From: Artemisia argyi
Lineage: Eukaryota; Streptophyta; Magnoliopsida; Asterales; Asteraceae
DNA: 64,000 nucleotides
Direction: 5' to 3'
NCBI GenBank assembly: GCA_030686995.1
Contig: CM060696.1
Coordinates: 14,421,987 to 14,485,986 of the forward strand
The notes under the pieces are model-generated. The model saw only the letters and a program-made list of their open reading frames with translations, had not been told where the DNA came from and searched no databases. Below are positions 34,623-46,950 of the stretch, in pieces (the first letter of the stretch is position 1; every line of letters starts with the position of its first letter). A program made the translations under genes and the position numbers.

Positions 34623-35150
34623 AAAGTGAAACCGAAACCCATATTAGCTTATTAACTCAAATGATAAACACACGCATCAGTTTGTTGAAATATATAAAGC
34701 GAATAATGCACCCTAACTTATAAAAGCTTACCCTAGAATAGATGCTTTGGGGGTCGGTTGCGACGCCTCTTAGTTCTTGGTTTCGTAGCTGGGTTATATG
34801 CTCCTCCCTTTAATTCTTGATAAACATTTGAATCAATCTCAGAGCTGGATTATATGGCCTATACTTAAATATTAAAAACAGATAAACAATTCGATTATGG
34901 TTGCATTGCATGTAAGCTGGTTTACCTTGCTGTAATGCATGTTTTACTCGGCCAATCGTTACCTAAGCTTTTGTGCCAATTCCTTCAACATCCACTACAG
35001 TTCCATCTCACCAATCATTATATTTGTTATAGCTTTCCTGTTGTTACTCAGTATTGAAGCTTTACTTCAAAACAAATGCGCTTATCTTTAAACACGACAA
35101 CAACCCCCATTGACACCAATAGAAATATGTAATGAATACCAATAAATATG
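34623..35150. other. Gene-free stretch
   Basis: No supported gene. A short GGGGTCGGTTGCGACGCC passage near 34750 is GC-rich but unassigned. Confidence 0.4.
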
Positions 35151-35153
35151 TAA

Positions 35154-35155
<2 letters not shown>

Positions 35156-35246
<91 letters not shown>
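35156..35246. repeat. (AAT)n microsatellite
   Basis: About 30 trinucleotide units. An open frame through it is only poly-Asn and is not a gene. Confidence 0.95.
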
Positions 35247-35815
35247 TAGTAACGTTTGAAAAAGAAGTATTGTTTTATCGATTACAGATCTTGATGATAC
35301 ATATATATATAATACTTCAATTCAAGAGAACATTAAATATGTAATATTAAACAAAGCATAACTGTTTTATTTTATCAGTTATTAATCATTGGTGATTGAT
35401 GATACATATATAATACTTAAATTACAGTTTACGTTGTTTCTTTAAACATAATATAGAATGCTTAAAAGGAAGCAAGGATTAAAGAAAAACTAACATACCA
35501 ACCATATAATGGTAACAAACCCATTACCAGATGTTTTTGAGAATTCGTTCCTTTTTACTAAGTAACTGCAAAACAATCAACAATAAAGCCAATTAGTGTG
35601 TGAATTACTAAAACACGAATATCTAAATTTTACAATCGATAAGTAGAGAAAAAATATATTATGAATGAACTGTGTGTTTTTTTCACGTAGCTAGGTTAAT
35701 ACGTTTGTTATATTAGGGTTACCTAAGGTGTAGGATTCTCATGGTTATCACATTAATTAAAATGGTCAATAATTGGTTGCATATATTTATAGATTTGGAC
35801 TTGCAAGATCTAATC
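35247..35815. other. Gene-free stretch
   Basis: Nothing recognised. The passage TTGATGATACATATATA is repeated at 35290 and 35397. Confidence 0.45.
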
Positions 35816-35821
35816 CAAAAC

Positions 35822-35895
35822 ATGTGTTGGTCTAGTGGTTATCATGTATGCTGATGTTACAAACACCCTAGGTTCAATCCTTGCAAGTGGCAAAA
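35822..35895 (+). mobile_element. tRNA-derived SINE candidate
   Basis: An A-box-like TGGTCTAGTGGTT (35828-35840) and a B-box-like AGGTTCAATCC (35870-35880) lie at tRNA spacing, followed by an A/T-rich tail. The intervening sequence does not fold into a full cloverleaf, so a SINE head is more likely than a tRNA gene. Confidence 0.55.
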
Positions 35896-36082
35896 ATTTT
35901 TAAAAACAAATCCGAATTTTTAGTAAAATTAATAATTTCGAATTTAATTAATAAATAGTTAATGTAAATAAAAATAATTAATATAAATTGCTTACATGGA
36001 CAGATTGTGATGACATGGTTGATGACATGGCAGATAATGAATTACTGGGCAATAAGGTAACATTTTCATCAAATGCCTCTTG

Positions 36083-36083
<1 letters not shown>

Positions 36084-36167
<84 letters not shown>
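36084..36167. repeat. (TA)n microsatellite
   Basis: An 84-bp TA run that ends exactly where the Athila LTR begins. Confidence 0.95.
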
Positions 36168-36170
<3 letters not shown>

Positions 36171-37622
36171 CGAGGCGAAAAGTGTACCGCTTTTAAGGGG
36201 TCATTTAAACCCGAATTCGAGATTATTTGATCAAATATTGCCCTAAATCGGTCATTTTGTCATTTTAGGTACTTTTGAGGAAGAATCTGGAAAAGGAAGC
36301 ATTTTGGACATTTTTGGAGCATAAAAGTGAAGAAAACGGCAAAGTCTCAAATTTTCTTGCTGGAACAGTACCTGACGGCGTCAAGCTTTTACACATGACG
36401 GCGTCAAGAGTTACAAAAGAGGTGGATGTGGAACTTATAACGTGACGGCCCAGAGAGTTTTCAAGCTTATGGCCTGACGGCGTCACCAAGGCCGTCAGGG
36501 TCCAAATGCTAGTGATTGCCCAGAGCTCATTTACACATGATGGCGTCACAAATGGATCTAGGCAATACGATTTTATCATGGCGGCGATTTGACGGCGTCA
36601 CGGGCTAATAAATGATGCCGTCACGGTGTAAAGTCTATATATAGTTTTCCAATTTTCATTCATTAGTGTGGAACTTTGTGTGCAACTTTGAGGGAATAAA
36701 CCCTAGTCCGAATTTTATCAGCTTTTCAAGGGTTTCAACCCCTTGATTCTTCCATGTTCATTTGAAGATAAGTATTCATTCAAATCATTCAATATGTCTA
36801 TGTGTTGTGTGATTATATCTTACGCTTGTCTTCTCTTTAACATGCTAGGCTAGATAATTCTTGTGTCTGCTTAGATGTAGTGAAACCTAGATGTTAATTA
36901 TGGGTTGATTGTTTGTTTATAATTGTTACGGATGATTGTATTCGATGTTAGGCTTAAGAAAACTGGCAGACTTCCATTGGTAACTTGCTTGAACGTCTTA
37001 AGAAACATGATCGGAGGTGTACTACGATTTTTGGTTGTATTTAATGCGTAAGAGAATTCTAATGATCCCATGTTAGGAGCTTCTAATGGCTCGAAATAGG
37101 AGTGAAGTAGGATCTTATAGAGTTAGGGAATATTGTACACGGCCCTACGACTAGTATTAAGGAATATGACCCGTCATCCATGCAATTGTAACAAGCTAAT
37201 CAATCTGTAAAAGATATCTAGGGAGTAATGAAATCTAAGTAAACACAACTTTCCTCATCATTTTTTCCACCACATTAGTATAATAGTTTTATTTTCATTT
37301 CTTTTATTTTATTTTGATTGCATCTTTTGTTTATTGGGTTAGTTGGCTAGCAACTAATTCCGCCCACTCCTTCAAAACCCGATATTTTACTTGCTTTCTA
37401 TAAAATATAAAAATACAAAAAGAATCATCCCTCACCTCTAGACCTAGTTTAGTAGGCTTTCTAATCCTAGCGACACTATTCCTGAGTTGAACGATCAATC
37501 CCCCGGTACTTGTCACCGTACTATACTACAACGATCAGGTACACTGCCTGGTGGGGGTCTTAAGCTTCTTGAGATCCCTTGAGAGGTAAAACCTGTTGCG
37601 AAGGCGCAATTCCCACGTACCA
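36168..37622 (+). repeat. Athila 5' LTR
   Basis: Starts TGACGAGGCGAAAAG and ends CCCACGTACCA. U3 (36370-36625) holds seven or eight copies of GACGGCGTCA or variants, followed by a TATA box at about 36633-36644 (TCTATATATAG). Positions 36658-37362 are absent from the 3' LTR, which carries other sequence at that place. Confidence 0.9.
36370..36625 (+). promoter_or_regulatory. Cluster of TGACGGCGTCA motifs in LTR U3
   Basis: Near-palindromic copies occur at about 36373, 36397, 36476, 36538 (TGATGGCGTCA), 36590 and 36612 (TGATGCCGTCA), plus half-sites. The core TGACG is the recognition core of plant TGA/bZIP factors. The cluster lies just upstream of the LTR TATA box and recurs in the 3' LTR and at 40537-40570. 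A regulatory role is inferred. Confidence 0.55.
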
Positions 37623-37628
37623 AGTTTT

Positions 37629-37646
37629 TGGCGCCGCTGCCGGGGA
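37629..37646 (+). promoter_or_regulatory. Primer-binding site (tRNA-Asp type)
   Basis: TGGCGCCGCTGCCGGGGA, six bases after the LTR, differs by one base from the primer site typical of Athila/Tat elements. Confidence 0.9.
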
Positions 37647-37790
37647 ATAGTTATTGTCTAGGTTAGGATTTCTTTTTATTAGGTCTACTTGCTAGATTCC
37701 TTTCTAGTAAGATTTTTATTTTTGTTTTTAGGTTTTCCTTAGTCTATCTTATCTTTGTTAATTTGTTCGTAACCTTTACCATCCAACATC

Positions 37791-38920
37791 TTGGAAGGTG
37801 GTAACATCTTTGAACCCATCAACCCACCACAACAAAACCACCCACAAAACCCACCAATTGCAAACCAACCTCCTAGGCCCCAAACTTTAGGAGAGTATTC
37901 CCGTCCTAGCCACCAAGGCTATCGAAACACCATTGAGCTCACCCAGGGAGCCAATGTGTCCCCCTTACGATCCGACACCATCTGGTTGGTGCAAAGCGGA
38001 TGTGCATTCCATGGACTTCATTCCGAAGATCCTAATCAACATCTCAAGGATTTCCTTAAAATCATAGATTCCATAGACCTTGATGTTGCAACTAGAGAGT
38101 CGACCCGATTACGTCTATTCCAATTCTCTCTACGTGATCAAGCTAGTCAATGGCTTGAATGTTTTCCCGCGGGATCCATCACCTCTTTGGATGATCTCAC
38201 GTCTCGTTTCCTTGCTCAATTTTTCCCACCGGGGAGAACTACGATGTATAGAAATGATATTTTGATGTTTCAACAACGTCAAGGTGAAACTTTCTATGAA
38301 GCATGGACTCGTTTAAAGGACTTGCTCCAAAAAGTCCCTCGTCATGGTATAAATCTTTGGCTATTAGCTCAAATCTTCTATGACCATGTCGACTTTCACA
38401 CCAAACGTACCATTGATCGAGCCGCCGGAGGCAGATTGCGTGATAAAAATGCCGAGGAATCTTGGGAAATTATTGGTGAGCTTGCTTTCGACAATTAAGA
38501 GTTATGGGAAATTACTCAGGTTATAAACTCTGCTTTCAACGCAATCTCGACACATGGGGAGACCAATCAAATCTCCGAAGAACTCATTTGCAAACTTGAG
38601 ACAAAGGTTGACTATCTCATGGAAAAACAAAAGAGACCTTTAAGTCCCAGACGAGCAACAATCAATTCTGTCTCAAATATGATTCCGACACCGTTGTCTG
38701 AGTCACCCTCTAGAGAGAATGTCGAAACCTTCCAAAATTATGCTCCACCTTATTCACCTCCTCAAAACCTCAGCCCGGAATTCGAAGCTCGAATGAGAGA
38801 GTATATGGTAACCCATTCTGAGCGGTTCTGAGCGGCTTGCTAAATTCGAGGAAGCTGTTTGTAAAAAAAAGGAGGAGATGCAAGAGAAAATGAAGGAGAT
38901 GATGAGCCTAGTGGAGGAAT
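37791..38920 (+). pseudogene. Athila-type gag relic
   Basis: A 235-codon open stretch (to 38498) encodes a proline-rich N-terminus and the retrotransposon gag core: residues about 90-200 with FHGLHSEDPNQHLKDFL, then ASQWLECFPAGSI and FLAQFFPP. Its first codon is TTG, so the original ATG is lost or upstream. A TAA at 38496 interrupts the frame, which continues to 38829. A tandem slip around GAGCGGTTCTGAGCGG then shifts frame into a charged coiled-coil (EEMQEKMKEMM). No zinc knuckle was found. It is not translatable as one protein. Confidence 0.8.
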
Positions 38921-39690
38921 ATGCAAACCAAAATGATGTTATTAAGAAAAGAAAGTGCTACCCCCACTACCCGATTTGTTAATTCTATCACAATTGTCCA
39001 CGAGGATAATGAGGAAAAGGAAACCCCTAGTGAACAAACCATTGAGGAACCGCCAATATCCCAATCACTAGGTTATTACCTAAAACATGATATAAACGAG
39101 AATACCATAACAAATTGCATAAAGGGTGACGGGCGTAACCAACCCTCCAAACAGGTTTCAAAGAAGGAAAAAGAGGGGAAAGATGAGTATGATACATTAC
39201 CTGGGGGACCGGTATTCGAGAAGCTACTTATACAAAAAGTGGCTACTAAGCAGATGGCTTGTGGGAACTTCGAGATACCAGCCAGCATTGGGAAGCTGCA
39301 ATATCTGGATGCTTTCGCCGAACAAGGATCAGAAGTAAATCTTATGTCCCTAACTATTTACACCCAACTAATCTCATAAATGCCGGCCACCACCCGTGTT
39401 AGGCTATCCTTCGCTGGTCACTCTTATGTATACCCTTTGGGAATTGCAGAGGATGTACTGGTCAATGTTGCAGGGTTCATGTATCCCGTCGATTTCATGA
39501 TCATCGATGATAAAGGAGGTGGATGCGTGCCGATAATCCTTGGAGCACCATTCCTCACCACCGCAAGAGCTGTCATTAGGTATGAAAAGAGGGAAATTAA
39601 ACTTAAGTCAGGAAAAAGAAAGATTAGCCTTCCTATGACCCCACGATGTGTGCAAGAAAGCCTGATGAAAAGAAAGCTCCAAAACAACAT
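38921..39690 (+). pseudogene. Athila-type protease relic
   Basis: One frame, interrupted by TAA at 39377, encodes a linker and an Athila-like retropepsin region: PASIGKLQYLDAFAEQGSEV (usual catalytic Asp region altered to AEQGSEV), then AEDVLVNVAGFMYPVDFMI and IILGAPFLTTARAVI. The missing catalytic DxG indicates a dead enzyme. The frame runs into the tail described next without any reverse transcriptase. Confidence 0.7.
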
Positions 39691-40083
39691 TGATACATTG
39701 CCTAATCATGTTCAAGAAAAAAACCTTGCATGGGAAACAAGAATCAAAAGCTACAAAGAAACTAAGCCTGAGAGAGGCAAAAGCTGCAATAAAATTCATG
39801 TCAAGTTTGAATGTAGTCACCCGACGGAGAATCATGTACCATTCGCAGAAGGAGACCTGGTACTCTTAAGACACTCAGATATAACAGTACCTCCCGACAA
39901 GCCAAGTCCCTGATGGTATGGACCATTCACAATTGAAAGCATACACCAAGATGGGATAGCTACCTTGAGCAGTAAAGGAGGAGGGGAGGTGACTGCGAGT
40001 GTCGATCGATTGAAACACCACCACCCCGATAGTGAGGATCATAATTATATGGGATACGTCATCTCGAGAGACGAGGTCACGTA
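39690..40083 (+). pseudogene. Integrase C-terminal-like tail fused after protease
   Basis: After the protease relic the frame encodes FAEGDLVLLRHSD, then VPPDKPSP, a TGA at 39911, and WYGPFTIESI and VDRLKHHHP beyond it. The pattern 'GDLVLL...KPSP-WYGPF' is that of the integrase C-terminal region of gypsy elements. Its direct fusion to protease indicates a deletion of reverse transcriptase, RNase H and the integrase core. Confidence 0.6.
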
Positions 40084-42575
40084 ATTGCCCATGACCTTGA
40101 GTCTAGCTACAAGACTCGTAAATAAAAAAAGCGCTTCTTGGGAGGCAACCCATGTTTTGTGTGTTTTTATTTATTTGATTTGTAATTGTTCGATTGTTAT
40201 TTGTTTTCGTATGCATGCTTTATTTTTATTGTTGGTAGATCATGTTTCAAACTAAATTGTGAAAATGCTTTATTTTGTTGTTTAACTTCGTCTTAACTTC
40301 ATATAAAAGTATTTTGCAAAAGCTAAGTGTAACGGGAAACCCCAAATTTGTTTATAGGAACAAAAATGATCATGATTCGCTACAATATTAAATGAGCATG
40401 TATATTAGTATTTGTTAGAGTCAAATGCTTGTATCGAGTCATAATGATGTTTTGCAGGATTTTCCAGGAAGTAGGACATAAGTTTTTACAGAAATTTTCT
40501 AGAAACTTAACATAAAGATTTCTGCAGGTCACTTCTGATGGCGTCAGGAGTTATAACCTGACGGCGTCAGGTCCAAAGATTCTGAAAAATTTTGCGAGTT
40601 TTGTTTATACCGGAGTCTTAAAGTTTTTGTTGATTCTTTAGTTTTATAAATTCCAGGAAATCTGCAAACATTCATTCCACAAGCATTATATCCCTTTAAT
40701 TCCTAGAAAGCAACTTTAAGATATATATGCCATTTTTTCTAGGATTTGTTAGTATATATAGATTGCTGCCGATTTTACGCAAGGTTGCCTTGATTGTTTT
40801 CTCAGGTTTAACAGGTTATATATGACAAGAAGATGATTTATATTTCTGGAAGGGAAGCTTTGAACGTTCATTTTTTTGGAGGAAGATCTAACCTTGTTGG
40901 CACACTATCCACACCGAACGAATCAGGGGAGTATTTGTTTTCATTCTTTTACCTAGTTTACTTTTACATCCTTTAATTGAACATTGGGGACAATGTTCAT
41001 CCTAAGTGTAAGGGGAGGGTAAATGATGATACCTTATATGATACAATTGCACTTGAGTTTGTTTGTTCGATGGTAGGTGTGTAATAAAACTAAGAGAAAT
41101 ACTTGTTAGTGTAATTTTAGCGCCAAATTTAAAATTTTTTACAACATTTAGGAGTGAAACTTTAGCCTTAACAAGCGTCTCATGGATAGGAGTCGTATGA
41201 CTAGCACAAAACCGTACCATTTAGAAAAATTTTCCACCCAAATATGTGAGGTTCGCCTTTAGATTTGATAGGAAAAGCATTTATTATTAGTGCTTATGAG
41301 TGTACCGGTAGCATTTAGATTCTAGAACTTGAATTAGTGATGCATCCCGAGACCGCTAGTGAGACTACATTCGTGTAGTAGGATTTACTACATGATAAGA
41401 GGCATTAGGATCACCCTTGTGTTAAACCCGTATCATAATTACTTGACCATTTAAGTCATATTACTTGACTAGTAAAGTCAATTAATTTTTCCCACGCCTT
41501 AGCGTTGTACTCATTTTTAGTACACGAAACCCCTAGTACACCCCTCCGAGCCTATCTTTTCGTTTCTAACTTTAAGCATCTTACTTAAAGGAAGAATTTG
41601 TTACAACCCACCCAAATGTGCAACCAAATCGCCTTAGCCTTCCGTGTATGCACTCATCTTTAGTGTATTATTGTTATTTGTTTAAACCCTTAGTTAATTG
41701 TCTAATTGATTACATGGTTGCTAAGTCGAGTCATATCTTGTACATATTGTTTTGGGACGATTGGGACTCATGGGTAAAGTACTTATGTTTTGGAGTAATG
41801 GGGAAGAACATCATATATTACCCCCATATGCGCGTTAATCTTAAAAAGTACTCCAAGTGTTTTGATTATCTTGATTCGAGTCATTAGATTAGTTTATTGT
41901 AAAGTATGTAAAAATTCAAGTGTAAGGGGAATATACATTCCCTATGATGTATTATTTTGGATGGTAGGGTAAGAGAGTATGCAACAAAAAAAAAATCGAA
42001 AAGTTAAGAAAAAAAATAGAAAAAAGAATAGAGAAAAAACATACGGACTACCATCCCGTTTCATTCTATGTTTATTTTATGTTTTTGTTATTTTTGATTT
42101 ATTAGCTTAAGTCGAGTCGAGTCTTGGCTTAGCAACGCTATATTGTACATGTAATTAACCAAGATGATTAACTCGCCACCAATAAATATTGCCTTTATCC
42201 AACAAAACCGTGTTTTCCATATCCCTACACCTAACGTTATAACCCTTTAAAAGACCTCTTTGATAGTTTATCCTAGGTGCTTATGCCAAGTGGTGGAGGT
42301 TTGATCCTTTCCCAAGCCTATGGTAATCTATTTTGCTATGACAGGTAGTGAGAGATATTTTCCATTTCCATATTGTGATGTATACTATATTACACTCGAG
42401 AGATGAGAGTATCTAAACACTATTTGTGAGGTGCTAGTGAAAGACCTCCGTGCTTGCTTTTGGTTTTTAGTGGAACGATTATTTGTTGTAATTACTTTTA
42501 TATTAGTGTTAAATGACCCCTAACTTGTATTTTGATTAGAATAAAAGCGCATTTGCTTGAGGACAAGCAAATCTC
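40084..42575 (+). other. Athila non-coding 3' internal region
   Basis: A long region without open frames before the 3' LTR. It includes the Athila-style GGGAGGCAACCCATG passage (40140-40155) and two GACGGCGTCA-type motifs (40537-40570). Confidence 0.65.
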
Positions 42576-42590
42576 AAGTGTAAGGGTATT
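42576..42590 (+). promoter_or_regulatory. Polypurine-tract region before the 3' LTR
   Basis: AAGTGTAAGGGTATT lies directly before the LTR start TGATGAGG, the usual Athila arrangement. Confidence 0.6.
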
Positions 42591-44517
42591 TGATGAGGCG
42601 AAAAGTGTACCGATTTTAAAGGGTCATTTAAGCCCGAATTCGAGATTATTTGATCAAATATTTCCCAAAATCGTTCCTTTTGTCATTTTAGGTACTTTTG
42701 AGGAAGAATCTGGAAAAGGAAGCATTTTGGACATTTTTGGAGCATAAAAGTGAAGAAAACGGCAAAGTCTGAAATTTCCTTGCTGGAACAGTACCTGACG
42801 GCGTCAAGCTTTTACACATGACGGCGTCAAGAGTTACAAAAGAGGTGGATGTGGAACTTATAACGTGACGGCCAAGAGAGTTTTCAAGATTATGGCCTGA
42901 CGGCGTCACCAAGTCCGTCAGGGTCCAAATGCTAGTGACGGCCCAGAGCTCATTTACAAATGGCGGCGTCACAAATGGATCTAGGCAATACGATTTTATC
43001 ATGGCGGCGAGTTGACGGCGTCACGAGCTAATACATGACGCCGTTACGGTGTAAAGTCTATATATAGTTTTCTAATTTTCAAGTTATGATGGCAAAAGTG
43101 GATACACGAAATGAGGTTCGATCTCTAAGCGCAACTTTGAAAGATTAGTGAGCTTTGGAGATGAAAACTTATAAAACCTTAAGTTTATATTACAAAACCC
43201 TAACAAGGAATGAAAGTAGAGCTTGATTATGTCTTGATCTTCAAAAATTGAAGGATTTTTCTTGTGTATTTATTTTGGGTCGTGGCTGGTGCGATAGCTA
43301 TGATGGCAAAAGTGGATACACGAAATGAGGTTCGATCTCTAACCGAAACTTTGAAAGATTAGTGAGCTTTGGAGATGAAAACTTATAAAACCTTGAGTTT
43401 ATATTACAAAACCATAACAAGGAATGAAAGTAGAGCTTGATTATGTCTTGATCTTCAAAAATTGATGGATCTTGCTTGTGTATTTATTTTGGGTCGTGGC
43501 TAGGGAGGAAGAACAAGAGATGAAGTTTTTGTTTTGTGAAAAATGAGCTAGTTTAGGCATTATATAGTCCAAGGGCAATTTTGTAATTTTATCAAAAGGG
43601 CATAATTGTAATTTTAGTGACAAGTGAAAGTATCTAGATATTTTTTAGATATTTAGGATGAGTATGAAGGAAGTTTGTTAATATCTAGTTCACGGAGTCG
43701 GTTTTGATTCCGATAATCGCTAACCGTAAAGTGTTAAATCGCGAAACGTAAATCCGGGTATCGTAAAAATATGAAACTTGAAAGAATGACTAAACTTGTC
43801 AAAATACCCCATAATAAAATATAAAATAAATGGTAAGTTCCATCGGGTTGCTTAAACGTTGTTAAAACTGGAAACGCGGGTTTAAACGCGTAATTCGCGT
43901 AAAACGCTGAACTGGAAAACGTAAAATTCCAAAACTTTTAGAATTGTCGTAAAATGAGAGAAAATCATATTTCTATCATTTATAGTGTTTTATGGACGTA
44001 TCGGGATGCTGGAATGACGTTTAAACCTAAAAGTAAATCTCGGACATGGCTTCGTGATTTTTGCAGAAATGATCCGACGAGCGTCAAACTCTCGAATTAT
44101 CATTAAAATAGTTTAACTTACGAGAATATGAAATAAAAATTTCGGAGATGAATAGTGAAAGTCAATAGTAAAAATGAATAGTAGAAATGAATAGTAACTT
44201 TCTGAGATAAAAATGAAATTTTGACATTTGAGAAAGGACATGAAATTACGAGTTGTGACACCCACTCCTTCAAAACCCGAGATTTTACTTGCTTTCTATA
44301 AAATATAAAATTACAAAAATAATCATCCCTCACCTCTAGACCTAGTTTAGTAGGCTTTCTAATCCTAGCGACACTATTCCTGAGTTGAACGATCAATCCC
44401 CCGGTACTTGTCACTATACTATACTACAACGATCAGGTACACTGCCTGGTGGGGATTGTAAGCTTCTCGTGATCCCTTGGGAGGTAAAACCTATTGCAAG
44501 GGCGCAATTCCCACATA

Positions 44518-44520
<3 letters not shown>
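42591..44520 (+). repeat. Athila 3' LTR with replaced middle
   Basis: It is near-identical to the 5' LTR at both ends (42591-43080 and 44261-44520). The central 705 bp are replaced by 1180 bp of foreign sequence (43081-44260). Confidence 0.88.
43081..44260 (-). mobile_element. Foreign gypsy LTR fragment inside the Athila 3' LTR
   Basis: On the minus strand it begins TGTCACAACTCGTAATTTCA and runs like the U3 of the LTR at 56191. A matching block, in opposite orientation, includes TTTTACGATACC and TTAGCGATTA (43700-43775 versus 56515-56570). A TATA box (CTATATAATGCC) is near 43557-43570. A roughly 217-bp tandem duplication lies at about 43085-43510, starting ATGATGGCAAAAGTGG twice. The right end falls exactly on the LTR terminus and the left end is truncated. 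Confidence 0.7.

Positions 44521-44594
<74 letters not shown>
44521..44594. repeat. (TA)n microsatellite
   Basis: A 74-bp TA run between the Athila 3' LTR and the putative Helitron body. Open frames through it are only Ile-Tyr repeats. Confidence 0.95.
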
Positions 44595-44596
<2 letters not shown>

Positions 44597-44749
44597 TTGG
44601 TTTTTTGTTGTCTTTAGCTGTGATCTGGTGCATAAGGGGTGTTTGGGACTGCTTTTATAGTTGTTATGAGCTACTATAAAAGTATAAATATTATTTTCTT
44701 AGATACAACTAAGCATTTGTCTGTCTTTTGAATATATGTACAATAGTTG

Positions 44750-46950
44750 TGGTTAAGGCTGGTGTCGCTCTAAGCAAGTTGTCCAGCAACAACGAAACTT
44801 CTAATCTAGATAGTTCAAAAAGGTTTATCCCTGAAAGGTATGTAAAACATACGACATTTAAAGTTTGTGACTTATGCATGTTATTTTCGTTATAAGAAAA
44901 GCGAGTTAATCATCACTCCAAATTTTAGTAACCTGATAACACTACTTCGTAATCCTAATGCATCCTCTATTAAATCTTTATCTTTAAACTGACATTATAT
45001 TTTTGTGATCTACTTGCAGCTATCAAAAGGAACAAACCCAAGTCCAATGTCGTCTGCAAGTTTCGACTCCCGTTTTGCTGCTCGCCTGCTCCAGACAACG
45101 AAGCTTCTCACACATTGGATGGTGTGGATGTGATGGGTGAGCGAAACTGTTACAAGAGTTACTATCAAGGCATCTATAGCATACGGGTACGGGGTATCCC
45201 AGGGTTCATGGGCTCTTTATTAGTTTTTCATTGTTTACTGGGATGAAGAAAGAAGTTAAATTATAACATTAGACTGCCTTTATCTTATTGGTTACACGAT
45301 CATTGAACTTTATAATTTGAGATCTATAAAAAACTGAACCATCCATGTCTCCACATTGGTACAATATTGTGTCTAGTCCATCTTTTATTTATTGGCACCA
45401 TAACAAACATTTTGTCATAAAACAAGGTGCCAATAGTAGTCTTAGATCATCCAATTCGGTCATCACAACTGAGTCAAAGAATGACATCAACTATCTTTGA
45501 CAACAATGCGTTGTTGATATTTTAATCACCCGTCCTCTTGACAGTGACCACGCGGGATCGAGTCATGTTGCAAATGAACATGTGGGACCGAGTAATGCAT
45601 CAGCCCAAGGTGAGCATGATTTCCTTCCTACTTTGTTATATATACATGTATTTTTATTCACATGCCTTTTCAGTCTTTTGTATTTTGCATCATTGGACTC
45701 AAGGCAACCCACTTTCGCATTGTTGCTTTTGGGAAACTCGAGCAATATCAATACTACCACGATTGAGGTAAATATTATTCTTTTAATTTTTGTATGGAAG
45801 ATTATGAAATACAATGTTCAACTCATTTAATTAATTTCCTATATATTACCCGTTTGGCCCGTTAGCAATGAAATACAACCCAACTTGAACCGTTTTCATA
45901 AAAATGCTGATCGGTTTAGCACCATCTCAGCACAACCTCTGTACCAGAAGATCCACGAGATTACTTTGATTCTCATCAAGTTAATGCAATGAAACAGATC
46001 ATCGGTTTCATACAAAGAATGATTGGCAGGTAAATGTTCCTTTCAATGTATTCTATTTTTTTCCTTGGAAACTTATAGTATTTGAAGAGTGTTTTGCTAA
46101 GCTTATTGGAAGTGCTTAATGACTAACTTGTTGTTCAAATAGGTATTGCCGAACTACAGTTTACAAAGAAATACTATGAGTCTGCGTCCTTCAATTATAG
46201 GTAAAATATAAATGTATTGCCAATTGTTTCTATGTTGATTTCTTATATAACAGGTTGTCAAACATTTATTTCAAGTTTGAATGTCAAGATAAATAGTTCA
46301 TGGTGCAAATACAATGTTCCAAAACATTCTTCCTAATCTTAATAATAAGGTGGATGGATTTTGGGTTACTTTTCTACTTAATCTCTTAAGAGTCGTTGTC
46401 TACGAGTTTGAAGTTGATGAGGTCATCACTTACGTCCAAATCACTACAACAACATGCAAAGGTGAGTTAACTTTTCTTTTGAGATATAGTTTTCCATTTC
46501 CGTATTAAAATGAATGAGTACTCAACTAATTAAGTCGAGTGCGATACTTCTTATCAATGAAGCTAAACGCTATCACTACAAGATCACTCCCAATTCTTCG
46601 TATATTTCCTTCACAGGATGTAAGTTATGCCTTTTGTTGATTATATATTGTTTATACCAAACGGGATTTAAATTAAAGTTAACCGTCTACCAAGTCTCAA
46701 AACTTGTGCATGACGAGATCATGACAATGAGCAGAACAAAACGATCATCCTTGCAACCATTGATGTCACTTTTTACTGTGTCACTGCTACTTGCTTGGCA
46801 AATTGCTGTAAATCTATATTGATGATACCGATTTAATACAATTGTTGTATATATCCTTACATAGACATGAAGGTGGACAATTCTATCCTGGTACTGGTGT
46901 GGCCCATGAGGTAACCATAATCATATGGATGCATCTGATATTATTTTGCA
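44750..46950 (+). pseudogene. Series of unidentified exon-like pieces
   Basis: Plus-strand pieces with plausible borders are: about 44752-44838 (ALSKLSSNNETSNLDSSKRF, then GTATGT); 45020-45138 (after TTGCAG, then GTGAGC); 45542-45610 (after TTGACAG, DHAGSSHVANEHVGPSNASA, then GTGAGC); 45948-46030 (DPRDYFDSHQVNAMKQIIGF, then GTAAAT); 46305-46460 (NNKVDGFWVTFLL); 46864-46910 (GGQFYPGTGVAHE, then GTAACC). The protein family is not recognised, and stops occur between pieces. They look like captured, decaying exons with introns retained. Confidence 0.35.

Larger units (their letters stand above)
36168..44520 (+). mobile_element. Athila-type Ty3/gypsy element, 8.35 kb, non-autonomous
   Basis: Two direct LTRs (36168-37622 and 42591-44520) enclose a 4.97-kb internal region. 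A tRNA-Asp-type primer site follows the 5' LTR and a purine-rich tract precedes the 3' LTR. Both outer edges sit in TA microsatellite, consistent with a 5-bp ATATA duplication. The internal region has gag and protease relics and an integrase-tail-like relic but no reverse transcriptase, RNase H or integrase core, so the element was mobilised in trans or has since decayed. Confidence 0.9.

Noticed and set aside
35132..35344. Poly-Asn frame
   Set aside because: It is the (AAT)n microsatellite.
35822..35895. tRNA gene
   Set aside because: The promoter boxes are present but acceptor and anticodon stems do not pair, so a SINE head is a better reading. The same applies to 49870-49950.
44385..44679. 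Ile-Tyr repeat frames
   Set aside because: They are translations of the (TA)n tract beside the Athila LTR. Similar frames at 19750, 35988 and 48079 were dismissed for the same reason.
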